DNA of 64,000 nt from Clostridiales bacterium (GTDB lineage Bacteria; Bacillota; Clostridia; Lachnospirales; CAG-274): NCBI GenBank assembly GCA_018371275.1, contig JAHALF010000004.1:62001-126000 (forward strand). Direction: 5' to 3'. Shown here piece by piece: positions 41,643 to 50,753 of the stretch. The notes beneath the pieces were generated by a model that searched no databases, was not told the origin of the DNA, and saw nothing but the letters and a program-made list of their open reading frames with translations. The translations under genes and the position numbers were made by a program. How positions within the stretch are numbered: position 1 is the first letter of the stretch; every line of letters starts with the position of its first letter.

Positions 41643-43895
41643 ATGAAGTGGTATAAGAATTTAAAAATTAGGCTTAAATTTATTATTTGTTTTGGAATAA
41701 TATCTATTTTAGTTTTCCTATTGGGAGCAATGGGTATTAAAACTATTAATTTAACAAATAATAATTATAAGACATCTATAAACTCTAATAATCAAGCAGT
41801 AACTATGGGGATAGAAATTATAGAAGATGTTACTAATTTAAGAATAACAGCCTTTAACCATGTAACAAATATAAATGCAAATACAGAAGCTAAAATAAAA
41901 TCGGATATGAAAGAAGCTTATGATATAGCAAAAAATGATATGGAAGAGTATTTAACTATTATAAAAAATAAAAATATTGGAGGTTCTAGGGATCAAGAAA
42001 TAGAAATAGTTAATTCTATAATAAAGTCACTAGATGAATACTATAATGGATTTTTAAAATATGTTGATGCTACAGTAGAAGGAGATGATGAAAGAGTACA
42101 GCAACTTGATGAGCAGCTTACAGTAATAGGTAATACTTTTTTTAAAAATACATATGAAGCTCCTTTAAAAGCTTTTGAAAGCTTATTTAATGATGTTACA
42201 AAAACTGAAGAACAATCTTCAATAGAAATAATACAATTTTTAATTGTATTTATTATAATACAGTTATTTGTAATTTTATTTGGTATTAGATTATCAATTG
42301 ATATTAGAAAACCAATAGAAAAATTAAAATTTATTGCATTAAATGTTGCTAAAGGTAATTTACAAAGTAATTGTAGAACTAATGTTACTGACGAAATAGG
42401 GGAATTATCTAATGCTATTGCAGATATGTCAGAAACATTCCAATATATAATAGATGATATAAATGACCTTTCAAATCAACTTGATAAAGGTAATATATCT
42501 TATAGAATAAACAGTAATAGATATGAAGGTTCATTCAAAGAAGCTACTAATGCTATAAACATAGCTACAAATAATTTAGTAGAAGATTCTTTATATGTAA
42601 TAGATAGAATTAAAGACTTTGGTGATGGTAATTTTGATGCAAATGTTAAAGATTTTGCTGGAGAAAAAGCTGTAATTAAAGAAGGTATTGTTGCTGTTCA
42701 AGATGCCCTCAAAAGTGTATCTAATGACATATCAAACCTTATAGAAGCAGCAAATGAAGGTAATTTAGAGTTTAGGCTTAATACGTATAATTATGTAGGA
42801 CAATGGAAAGATACAATAGATGGTTTAAATCATTTTGTAGAAAATGTTGTTGTTCCTATTAAAGAAACACAAAATGCTCTTAATCAATTTTCTTTAGGTA
42901 ATTTCTCACATAGAATAACAAATGAATATAAAGGTGAATTTAATAATATTAAGCAAACAGTAAACTATACTGCAGAAACTATTGATTCTTATATTACAGA
43001 AATATCTAATATACTAAATGAGATGGCTAATAAGAATTTTGATATTTCTATAGACAGAAATTATCTTGGAGATTTTGAGCAAATTAAAGAATCTGTAAAT
43101 TTAATTGTTAAAAATTTAAATGTTTTAACAAAAGATATTATAAGATCTGCAGAACAAGTATCTGTTGGGTCTAAACAAATATCTGAGTCTAGTGTGTCTT
43201 TAGCAGAAGGTGCTACTGAACAAGCTGGCTCTGTTGAGGAGCTTAATGCAACAATTAATATGATTTCTAAACAGTCTAGAGATAATGTAAATAGCTCAGA
43301 AAAAGCTAGTGAACTTGCTTTACAAGCTAAAAATAGTGCTAATGATGGTAGTAAACAAATGGATAATATGTTATTAGCTATGGAAGAAATTAATGATGCA
43401 TCTAATAGTATATCTAATATTATTAAAGTAATAGATGATATAGCTTTCCAAACAAATATACTTGCACTTAATGCAGCTGTTGAAGCGGCACGTGCAGGTG
43501 AACATGGTAAAGGGTTTGCAGTTGTTGCTGAAGAAGTTAGAAGTCTTGCTGCTAGAAGTCAACAAGCAGCTAAAGAAACTACAGATCTTATAGAAAGTTC
43601 TGTTACAAAGGTATCTGAAGGTTCAAAAATTGCTAACAATACAGCTGAATCTTTAGTTAATATAGTAAAACAAATAGAAGAAATTTCTAATCTTACATCT
43701 TCTTGTGCTAAATCTTCCAAAGAACAAGAAGTATCTATTGAACAAATAACAGATGGCATAAAACAAATATCTATAGTTACACAAAATAATACAGCTACTA
43801 GTGAAGAATCTGCTGCTGCTGCAGAAGAGTTAGCTAGCCAAGCACAAGTATTTTATGCCTCTGTGTCAGATTTTAAGTTAAAATCTGATATTTAA
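41643..43895 (+). CDS. Methyl-accepting chemotaxis protein with stacked HAMP domains
   Basis: The 750-residue receptor has a membrane helix at about 12-33, a helical ligand domain to about 190, a second helix at about 196-218 and a series of HAMP-like units from about 220 to 500, each with a short G-N-(F/L)-x-x-R/D pattern (for example GNLQSN, GNISYRI, GNFDANV, GNLEFRL, GNFSHRI, KNFDISI). The signalling domain contains the highly conserved hairpin tip IAFQTNILALNAAVEAARAG (about 601-620). It passes signals to CheA/CheW, which are not in the window. An extended -10 TATAAT lies at 41584-41589. Confidence 0.93.
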   Translation: MKWYKNLKIRLKFIICFGIISILVFLLGAMGIKTINLTNNNYKTSINSNNQAVTMGIEIIEDVTNLRITAFNHVTNINANTEAKIKSDMKEAYDIAKNDMEEYLTIIKNKNIGGSRDQEIEIVNSIIKSLDEYYNGFLKYVDATVEGDDERVQQLDEQLTVIGNTFFKNTYEAPLKAFESLFNDVTKTEEQSSIEIIQFLIVFIIIQLFVILFGIRLSIDIRKPIEKLKFIALNVAKGNLQSNCRTNVTDEIGELSNAIADMSETFQYIIDDINDLSNQLDKGNISYRINSNRYEGSFKEATNAINIATNNLVEDSLYVIDRIKDFGDGNFDANVKDFAGEKAVIKEGIVAVQDALKSVSNDISNLIEAANEGNLEFRLNTYNYVGQWKDTIDGLNHFVENVVVPIKETQNALNQFSLGNFSHRITNEYKGEFNNIKQTVNYTAETIDSYITEISNILNEMANKNFDISIDRNYLGDFEQIKESVNLIVKNLNVLTKDIIRSAEQVSVGSKQISESSVSLAEGATEQAGSVEELNATINMISKQSRDNVNSSEKASELALQAKNSANDGSKQMDNMLLAMEEINDASNSISNIIKVIDDIAFQTNILALNAAVEAARAGEHGKGFAVVAEEVRSLAARSQQAAKETTDLIESSVTKVSEGSKIANNTAESLVNIVKQIEEISNLTSSCAKSSKEQEVSIEQITDGIKQISIVTQNNTATSEESAAAAEELASQAQVFYASVSDFKLKSDI

Positions 43896-43926
43896 TTAAT
43901 AAAAGTATTTATTAGTTTATATAATA

Positions 43927-43975
43927 AACATAAAAATAATTATATATTGACATATAATTATTTTTATGTTATATT
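43927..43975 (+). promoter_or_regulatory. Promoter inside a 19-bp inverted repeat, upstream of the riboswitch
   Basis: TTGACA (43947-43952) and TATATT (43970-43975) are 17 bp apart with an extended TG. A perfect 19-bp inverted repeat (43927-43945 and 43952-43970) encloses the -35 box in its loop and reaches the -10 box. It may be an operator, or the terminator of the chemoreceptor gene. Confidence 0.6.
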
Positions 43976-43985
43976 TAAAATATTG

Positions 43986-44112
43986 AAAAAGGGAGTAGCT
44001 GGCAAGATTTATCTTGTAGTACTTGCGTCATTACAGTTTTTAACTCGCATTTACTTTAAATAGCAAGACTTTTATCAAAAATTTATTTTGGTAGGAGTCT
44101 TGCTATTTTTTT
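43986..44112 (+). ncRNA. yybP-ykoY (Mn2+-sensing) riboswitch with terminator
   Basis: The leader begins with AAAAAGGGAGTAGC and contains TGCGTCA followed by ACTCGCA, the conserved loops of the yybP-ykoY manganese aptamer, with a small P2 hairpin (CAAGATTTATCTTG) between. A terminator follows: 44061-44070 pairs perfectly with 44096-44105, extended by wobble pairs, and runs into seven T (44106-44112). Manganese binding is expected to prevent the terminator and turn on the P-type ATPase. This class is known to control Mn2+ exporters. Confidence 0.85.
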
Positions 44113-44153
44113 ATGCCTTCTACTAAAGAATTAATAAAGAAAGGAAGAAATAT

Positions 44154-46727
44154 ATGAGCTTTTATAACAAGAGTATTGATGAAGTTTTTTTAGATTTAAA
44201 ATCTAAAAGAGAAGGACTAACAAATGATGAATTACCTAAAAGATATGAAAAATATGGGTATAACATACTACAGGAAGAAAAGAGAAAAAGTCCTTTAAAA
44301 GTTTTTTTATCTCAATTTGAGGATTTACTCATTATTATTTTAATAGTTGCAGGTATTATATCTATGATTACTAGTAATATTGAAAGTAGTATAGTAATAT
44401 TTTGTGTAATAATATTAAATGCTATAATAGGGACTATTCAATATTTCAAGGCAGAGCAATCTTTAAAAAGTTTAAAAAGTATGTATGCACCAGTAGCTAA
44501 AGTTATAAGAAATGGAAAAAGGGAAGAAGTATTAGCTAAAGATTTAGTTGTAGGGGATATAATAGTTATAGAAGCTGGAGATGTTGTTCCAGCAGATGCA
44601 AGAATTATAGAAAGCTTTTCACTACAAGTAAATGAAAGTGCTTTAACTGGTGAGTCTGAAGCAGTAGATAAATTTACAGATAAAATAGAAGGAGAAAATA
44701 TTGCTTTAGGAGATAGGAAAAATATGGTTTTCTCATCTTCTTTAGTAACTTATGGTAGGGGTATAGCTCTAGTTACTGATACAGGTATGAAAACAGAAAT
44801 AGGAAAAATAGCAACATTAATGAACCTTACTAAAAACAAAAAAACACCTTTACAAGTTAGCTTAGATAACTTTAGTAAAAAATTATCTATAATAATAATA
44901 GGCATATGTTTAGTTGTATTTGGTCTTAGTTTATATAGAAATACACCTATGTTAGATTCTTTAATGTTTGCTGTATCTTTAGCTGTTGCAGCTATCCCTG
45001 AGGCATTATCTTCTATTGTAACTATTGCTTTAGCTATTGGTACAACAAAAATGGCTAAACAAAATGCTATTATAAAAACGTTAAGTGCTGTTGAAGGTCT
45101 TGGCTGCGTATCTGTAATATGTTCTGACAAAACAGGTACTTTAACGCAAAATAAAATGACAGTTCAAGATGAATATTTTATAGGTGAGGCTAGTAGGGGG
45201 CGTCTTTTGCAAATAAGTGTACTATGTAATGACTCATATATATTAAATAATAAGGCTATGGGTGATCCTACGGAAACAAGTCTTGTAGAAAGCTATATAA
45301 AAAATGGATTAGACTATGATAAAATAATAAATGATAATAAAAGATTATCTGAAATACCTTTTGATTCTGATAGAAAGCTTATGTCTACTGTTTATAAATT
45401 AGATAATGAATATGTTATGTTTACTAAAGGAGCAATAGATGTAATATTAGATAGGGTAGATAATATTATAAAAGATGGCAAAGTATTTCCTATAACAAAT
45501 GATGATATAGAAAATATTAAAAATATTAATCAAAAAATGAGTGAAAATGGTTTAAGAGTTTTAGCTTTTGCCCAAAAACAGCTTAATGATATAGAAATAG
45601 ATTTAAAAGATGAAAATAATTTAACATTTGTAGGTCTTATATCTATGATAGACCCTCCAAGAGAAGAATCTATGCAAGCTGTAAAAGATTGTCATATGGC
45701 TGGTATATTACCAGTTATGATAACAGGAGATCATAAAGTTACTGCAACTGCTATTGCAAAACAAATAGGTATATTTAAAGATGGTGATATATCATTAACA
45801 GGTACAGAAATTGATAATATGTCTGATGAAGAACTTAATAAAATACTAAATAAGGTATCTGTTTATGCAAGAGTTTCCCCAGAACATAAAATAAGAATAG
45901 TCAATCTTTGGCAAGAAAAGGGGAATATTGTTGCTATGACTGGTGATGGTGTAAATGATGCTCCAGCATTAAAAAGCGCTAATATTGGGATAGCTATGGG
46001 TATAACAGGTACAGATGTATCTAAAGATGCAGCATCTGTTATATTAACTGATGATAACTTTGCAACAATAATAAAAGCTGTTGCAAATGGTAGAAATATA
46101 TATGCAAATATTAAAAATTCTATAAAGTTTTTATTATCAGGTAATACATCTGGTATATTGTCTGTTTTATATACATCTATTATGGCGTTGCCAATGCCTT
46201 TTAGTGCTGTACATTTGTTATTTATAAATCTTTTAACAGATAGCTTACCAGCAATAGCTATAAGTATGGATAATCCTACAAAAGATATAATAAAAGAAAA
46301 ACCAAGAAAATCTGATGAAAGTATATTAACAAAAGATTTTTTCAAGGAAATAGTTATTCACGGTATAAATATAGCAATATTTACTATTATAGCATTTTAC
46401 ATAGGATTAAAAACAAATAACGAAACAGCTAGTACAATGGCTTTCTCAACGTTATGTTTAGCTAGATTATGGCATAGCTTTAATTCTAGAAGTAAAAAAT
46501 CTATTATAAAACAGGGTTTATTTAGTAATAAATATATAATATATGCAATACTTATTGGATTTATATTATTAGTATACGTATTATTATTGCCTCCATTACA
46601 AAATTTATTTGATGTAGAACCTTTAAGTACAACCAATTTATTATTTATTTTAGTTTTATCTATAATACCAACAATAATTATACAAGTAACTAGAATAATA
46701 AAAGAGTTATTTAATAAAAATAAATAA
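44154..46727 (+). CDS. P-type cation ATPase, probably Mn2+/Ca2+ exporter
   Basis: The 857-residue type II P-ATPase has the order N-terminal cation ATPase segment, actuator domain with TGES (about 165), membrane helix 4 with AAIPEALSS, phosphorylation site DKTGT with Asp325, nucleotide domain, TGDGVNDAPA near 600 and six C-terminal helices. The PEALSS form is shared with bacterial Ca2+/Mn2+ exporters. The riboswitch just upstream argues for manganese detoxification as the main role. ATG with an AAAGGA site lies 41 bases after the terminator. Confidence 0.92.
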   Translation: MSFYNKSIDEVFLDLKSKREGLTNDELPKRYEKYGYNILQEEKRKSPLKVFLSQFEDLLIIILIVAGIISMITSNIESSIVIFCVIILNAIIGTIQYFKAEQSLKSLKSMYAPVAKVIRNGKREEVLAKDLVVGDIIVIEAGDVVPADARIIESFSLQVNESALTGESEAVDKFTDKIEGENIALGDRKNMVFSSSLVTYGRGIALVTDTGMKTEIGKIATLMNLTKNKKTPLQVSLDNFSKKLSIIIIGICLVVFGLSLYRNTPMLDSLMFAVSLAVAAIPEALSSIVTIALAIGTTKMAKQNAIIKTLSAVEGLGCVSVICSDKTGTLTQNKMTVQDEYFIGEASRGRLLQISVLCNDSYILNNKAMGDPTETSLVESYIKNGLDYDKIINDNKRLSEIPFDSDRKLMSTVYKLDNEYVMFTKGAIDVILDRVDNIIKDGKVFPITNDDIENIKNINQKMSENGLRVLAFAQKQLNDIEIDLKDENNLTFVGLISMIDPPREESMQAVKDCHMAGILPVMITGDHKVTATAIAKQIGIFKDGDISLTGTEIDNMSDEELNKILNKVSVYARVSPEHKIRIVNLWQEKGNIVAMTGDGVNDAPALKSANIGIAMGITGTDVSKDAASVILTDDNFATIIKAVANGRNIYANIKNSIKFLLSGNTSGILSVLYTSIMALPMPFSAVHLLFINLLTDSLPAIAISMDNPTKDIIKEKPRKSDESILTKDFFKEIVIHGINIAIFTIIAFYIGLKTNNETASTMAFSTLCLARLWHSFNSRSKKSIIKQGLFSNKYIIYAILIGFILLVYVLLLPPLQNLFDVEPLSTTNLLFILVLSIIPTIIIQVTRIIKELFNKNK

Positions 46728-46738
46728 AATTTAACAAT

Positions 46739-46785
46739 AAAGTATCTAGTATATAATATAATTATATACTAGATACTTTAATTTT
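46739..46785 (+). terminator. Terminator of the ATPase gene
   Basis: A 19-bp perfect stem (46739-46757 with 46761-46779) is followed by TAATTTTTATTTT. It lies 12 bases after the stop codon. Confidence 0.82.
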
Positions 46786-46805
46786 TATTTTATAATATAT
46801 TTCAT

Positions 46806-46861
46806 TATACGTATATAACTATTCGCTAAAGTTTCATTTAGCGAATAGTTATATACGTATA
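46806..46861. repeat. 25-bp perfect inverted repeat of unknown role
   Basis: 46806-46830 and 46837-46861 are perfectly complementary around a 6-base loop GTTTCA. The outer ends read ATACGTAT, itself a palindrome. No T-run follows on either strand, so it is not a standard terminator. It lies between the end of the ATPase gene and the end of the kinase operon. Confidence 0.7.
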
Positions 46862-46919
46862 CCCTATAATTAAAACTAACTTATAAGGTATATCCTACTT
46901 TATCCTCTATTTTAAAAAT

Positions 46920-47621
46920 CTACAATGTTTTACATATTATTTTATAAAATATAAGCTGTAATAAAATAAATAATATAAATGTTATTAAAATAAAAATTAT
47001 AAATCCAATATCAATAGAAACTATAATATTAAATATTAAAAAACTTATAAATAAGCTAATAATATTACCTAAAATTATAAAAATAATAAATTCTGTTTTG
47101 TTAGAATGTTTATATATAGCTGATATAATATATGTTAAAAAAAATAATATTAACCCCATTACAAATATCAATGTTACATATTGAAGTGTATTAGATTTGC
47201 CATAAGTAAACCCTGCTAAAATATAGTATGGCAAAAAATATATCATAATTAGTTTCATATCAGGTGCTAATATTAGTACATATCCAATTATTTGCAATAT
47301 GGTAACTAGTGTCGTTAAATATACACTTGTTAATAAAGCACCAAAAGGTTTAAAATAATAATCATATTCCTTATAATTTGAAAAAAACTTGAAAAATAAA
47401 AAACTTATAAATAAACTAATAACATTTCCTATAATTATATATATTAAAGATAAAGACTGATTTTTATTTTTATATACTTTTATTACAAAAAATGGAATTA
47501 TAGAAGATAAATAACCTATTAATATTGTTATTAGGCTTTTACCAAAATAGTCTAATATTAGTCCTATATAAGGGTATGGAACTAAATATAACATTAACCG
47601 CCATTTATTACTATTTTTCAT
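46920..47621 (-). CDS. Membrane protein with internal duplication, unknown function
   Basis: The 233-residue protein has about seven to eight hydrophobic stretches and no recognised family. It appears to consist of two related halves: each ends with a GN(V/I)ISLFISFL(F/I)F segment (about residues 62-77 and 190-205), preceded in each by a YLVPY/YFLPY-like start. The repeat is also visible in the DNA (around 47036-47080 and 47396-47440). It lies 21 bases downstream of a histidine kinase gene in the same orientation, so it may be cotranscribed with that sensor or be its accessory protein. Confidence 0.6.
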   Translation of the reverse strand: MKNSNKWRLMLYLVPYPYIGLILDYFGKSLITILIGYLSSIIPFFVIKVYKNKNQSLSLIYIIIGNVISLFISFLFFKFFSNYKEYDYYFKPFGALLTSVYLTTLVTILQIIGYVLILAPDMKLIMIYFLPYYILAGFTYGKSNTLQYVTLIFVMGLILFFLTYIISAIYKHSNKTEFIIFIILGNIISLFISFLIFNIIVSIDIGFIIFILITFILFILLQLIFYKIICKTL

Positions 47622-47642
47622 AAAATATCTCCTTTTTTATAA

Positions 47643-49061
47643 TTAATCTGATTTTGTTAAGCTAAATACAAACTCACTTCCTTTATTAAGTTCACTTTTA
47701 AGTTCTATCGTTTCTCCTTGTGATAATATAAATTCTTTTACTATAGAAAGTCCAAGTCCACTTCCCTTTTTATCTTTTCCTCTAGAATAGTCTGCTTTAT
47801 AAAATCTATCAAATATCCTTTTTTGGTCTTCTAAAGATATACCAGGTCCTTCATCTTTTATAGAAACAAAAACTTTATTACTTTTAACATTAGTTGAAAT
47901 ATATATACATTTTTCATTTTCTGTAAATTTTATAGCATTATCAATAAGATTATATACTACCCTTTGTATTTTTTCTAAATCTGCAAAAACAAAAGTTTCT
48001 TTTTCTGCAAAAGATATTTTTATATCTAACCCTTTGTTAATTGCCCTAGCCTCAAAGCTAATAATTATTCTTCTTATAAGCTCATTTATATCAAAGCTAA
48101 CATTTTTATTTTGATTATCCATATCTTCTAGTTTATTGATATCTAAAATATTATTTGCAAGAACTGTTAATCTTTCTGTTTCTTCTAATACTATATTTAT
48201 ATATTTTTCTTTTTTCTCTTCTGGTATAGTTCCATCTATAATAGCTTCTAAAAATCCTTTCATAGATGTTAATGGAGAACGTATATCGTGAGATATATTA
48301 GATATAAATTCCCTTCTTCTTTTTTCTTGTTCATCTAAACTTTCTGCCATATTATTTAAAACATTTGCAAGCTGTCCTATATCATCTTTACTATTTATAT
48401 AAACACGCTTTTTAAAGTCACCACTAGCCATAACTTTAGCAGCATTACTAATTTCTATAAGAGGTAAAGTAATTTTTTTAGAGAATAAATAAACTAAAAT
48501 AAATGCACCTATTATAGCAAATATAGTAAAAAGCATTATTATCTGGTATGCCTTTTCAACAGTTAAAAATAAATCTGTTACAGGTGTGTTTATAAATATA
48601 GTACCTATGTACTGTTCGTTTATATTCATAGGTCTTCCTATACTAAGCATAGGTTCATTAAATATTCCCCCCATATTGCCTTGTATTTCATAATAACTCT
48701 CATTTTTATTTTCTTCTAAAATTTTTTTAAAATCTACTTTTTTATTATACCATTTAGAGTCTATATCTGTAGAAATTATTTTAATATTATCTTCATCATC
48801 TATAAATATAAAACTAGCATTAAGATATTCTTCTAATATTTCAATTTCGTTTTGTAAGGCTAATAGACCATATCGACCATCTAAAAAATATGCTTGTTTA
48901 AATGTTTTTGATATTTTTTTACTTTGTTCTACAAGTAAATCTTTCTTTTGTTCTACAAAAAATGAACTAAAAGCTTTTGTAAGACCAGCTCCTAACAATG
49001 CAAAGCTTATAATAAGGACAAAAGATTGCATAATAAACTGTTTTTTAAATAATGTATTCAT
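47643..49061 (-). CDS. Sensor histidine kinase, HAMP-HisKA-HATPase type
   Basis: The 472-residue kinase has membrane helices at about 9-28 and 177-199 enclosing a sensor domain, a HAMP domain (about 200-252), a HisKA domain with the H box SNISHDIRSPLTSMK (about 263-277) and a catalytic domain with N box NLIDNAIKF, G1 box DEGPGIS and G2 box GSGLGLSIV. This is the layout of ResE/PhoR-like kinases. No response regulator gene lies before it, which is unusual for this class. ATG 49061 follows an AAGGGTG site. Confidence 0.92.
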   Translation of the reverse strand: MNTLFKKQFIMQSFVLIISFALLGAGLTKAFSSFFVEQKKDLLVEQSKKISKTFKQAYFLDGRYGLLALQNEIEILEEYLNASFIFIDDEDNIKIISTDIDSKWYNKKVDFKKILEENKNESYYEIQGNMGGIFNEPMLSIGRPMNINEQYIGTIFINTPVTDLFLTVEKAYQIIMLFTIFAIIGAFILVYLFSKKITLPLIEISNAAKVMASGDFKKRVYINSKDDIGQLANVLNNMAESLDEQEKRRREFISNISHDIRSPLTSMKGFLEAIIDGTIPEEKKEKYINIVLEETERLTVLANNILDINKLEDMDNQNKNVSFDINELIRRIIISFEARAINKGLDIKISFAEKETFVFADLEKIQRVVYNLIDNAIKFTENEKCIYISTNVKSNKVFVSIKDEGPGISLEDQKRIFDRFYKADYSRGKDKKGSGLGLSIVKEFILSQGETIELKSELNKGSEFVFSLTKSD

Positions 49062-49190
49062 TAGTATCACCCTTTTATATTATATAAAGTTACATACATT
49101 ATACTATAAAAATTTTTCGTTGAAAATATATTTATATTCTAATTAACATAAATTTAACATATAATCTATTGCTAAAGGGGGTAGATTTAT

Positions 49191-49484
49191 ATGAAAAAAA
49201 ATAAAACAAAAAATATTTTAATTAAATCTATAAAAAAGGGTTTAACAGAAGGTATAGAGCTACCTAATGAAATAGTTTTAAATATTCCTCTTATAACTAT
49301 TATAGGTAAAAATAAAATTGTTATAGAAAATTTTAAAAATATAGTTCAATACTCAAATGAAAATATTAAAGTAAATACCTCTTGTGGTATTTTTGAAATA
49401 GTAGGTAAAAGTCTCTTTTTAAAAGAGCTTAATAAAAATAAAATTTTAATAAAAGGTATTTTAAAACAATTTGAGTTTATGTAG
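49191..49484 (+). CDS. yqfC: Sporulation protein YqfC
   Basis: YqfC is a small mother-cell sporulation protein made under sigma-E in Bacillus; its molecular role is unclear. The 97-residue product has a basic N-terminus and the family segment LPNEIVLNIPLITIIGKNKIVIENF (about residues 22-46, ends shown only as a guide), and ends in ILKQFEFM. It precedes yqfD by 12 bases, the standard arrangement. A TATAAT-like stretch within AACATATAAT lies upstream, but I could not fix a promoter. Confidence 0.9.
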   Translation: MKKNKTKNILIKSIKKGLTEGIELPNEIVLNIPLITIIGKNKIVIENFKNIVQYSNENIKVNTSCGIFEIVGKSLFLKELNKNKILIKGILKQFEFM

Positions 49485-49496
49485 GTTGGTGAAATA

Positions 49497-50753
49497 ATGT
49501 TTAAATTTTTATGGAATTACTTTAGAGGATATGTTATTATAAAAATCAAAGGATTTTCTATTGAAAGATTTTTAAATTTATGTTTAAATAAAGACATAAA
49601 TTTATCTAAATTAGAAGAAGTTAATGATGGCGTTATATGTAGAATAAGTATAAAAGATGTAAAGCTGTTAAAGGAAATATCTAAAAAAACGGGTTGTAAA
49701 TATAAGATTATTTATAAGTATGGTATGCCCTTTTTTATATTTAAAAATAGAAAAAGAAAAATGTTTTTAATAGGCTCTATAACATTTATAGCTTTATTAT
49801 ATTATTTTTCATCTTTTATATGGACTATACAAGTTACTGGTAATAACCAAATAGATAATAATGATATTTTACATTTTTGTGAAGAAAAAGGTCTTTTTTT
49901 AGGTGCATATAAAAGAAAAATTGATATAAAATCAATACAATCAGATTTAAAAAATAATTTTGATACAGTGTCTTGGGTTAATATAAAAATAGATGGAACA
50001 AAAGCAACTATAAGCCTTTCTGAAAATATACAAAATCAAAAAACTGTTGAAAATACTAGTGCTTGTGATATAATAGCTAAAGAAAAAGGTGTTATAACAG
50101 AAATTGTTACAAGAACAGGTACACCCCTTGTAAAGTCAAAAGATGTTGTAAATAAAGGGGATGTTCTTGTATCAGGAGAATTACTTTTAAAAGAAGGTGA
50201 AGAGATAAAAGGTACTTATAACACATATGCTGATGCCGATATAAAAGCTAAAACAGAAAAAGAAATAAAAGTTTCTGTACCTTTTGAATACTATATTAAG
50301 GAATATACAGAAAATAAAAAAAGTACATATACTTTATTAGCTTTTAATAAAAGTTTTGATTTTAATTTATTAAAAACTAAAATTTCCTATGAAAATTATG
50401 ATACAATTATATCAAGAAAACAATTAAAATTATCGGAAAATTTCTATTTACCTTTTATTATAAAAAAAACATCCTATAAGGAGTATATACCTGTAAAAAA
50501 GACATATTCTATAAATGAAGCAAAATTATATGCTAATAAACTTATAACAGAAAAAATTATAGAAGAAATAGATTTTTCTTCTGATATATTAGATAAACAA
50601 ATTATTTATGAAGAAATAGAAAATCAATTGGTAGCTACTGCAAAAATAACATTAATAGAAGATATAGGAGAAAAAGTCCCTATACCTATTAGCTATTCAG
50701 ATGAAGGGAGTAATATAGAAGATGGAACAAATAAAACTACAAATACCCAATGA
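49497..50753 (+). CDS. yqfD: Sporulation protein YqfD
   Basis: The 418-residue protein has an N-terminal cytoplasmic domain, one membrane helix at about 93-110 and an extracytoplasmic part with a POTRA-like beginning (VTGNQIDNNDIL near 117) followed by the AKEKGVITEIVTRTG segment near 198. It is a sigma-E sporulation protein of unknown mechanism. Its 3' end overlaps the phoH start by 32 bases, so translation of the two genes is linked. Confidence 0.92.
   Translation: MFKFLWNYFRGYVIIKIKGFSIERFLNLCLNKDINLSKLEEVNDGVICRISIKDVKLLKEISKKTGCKYKIIYKYGMPFFIFKNRKRKMFLIGSITFIALLYYFSSFIWTIQVTGNNQIDNNDILHFCEEKGLFLGAYKRKIDIKSIQSDLKNNFDTVSWVNIKIDGTKATISLSENIQNQKTVENTSACDIIAKEKGVITEIVTRTGTPLVKSKDVVNKGDVLVSGELLLKEGEEIKGTYNTYADADIKAKTEKEIKVSVPFEYYIKEYTENKKSTYTLLAFNKSFDFNLLKTKISYENYDTIISRKQLKLSENFYLPFIIKKTSYKEYIPVKKTYSINEAKLYANKLITEKIIEEIDFSSDILDKQIIYEEIENQLVATAKITLIEDIGEKVPIPISYSDEGSNIEDGTNKTTNTQ

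Noticed and set aside
49120..49165. Sigma-E promoter for yqfC
   Set aside because: CATATAAT at 49158-49165 resembles a -10 box, but no ATATT-type box is found at 13-15 bp; the nearest is about 18 bp away.
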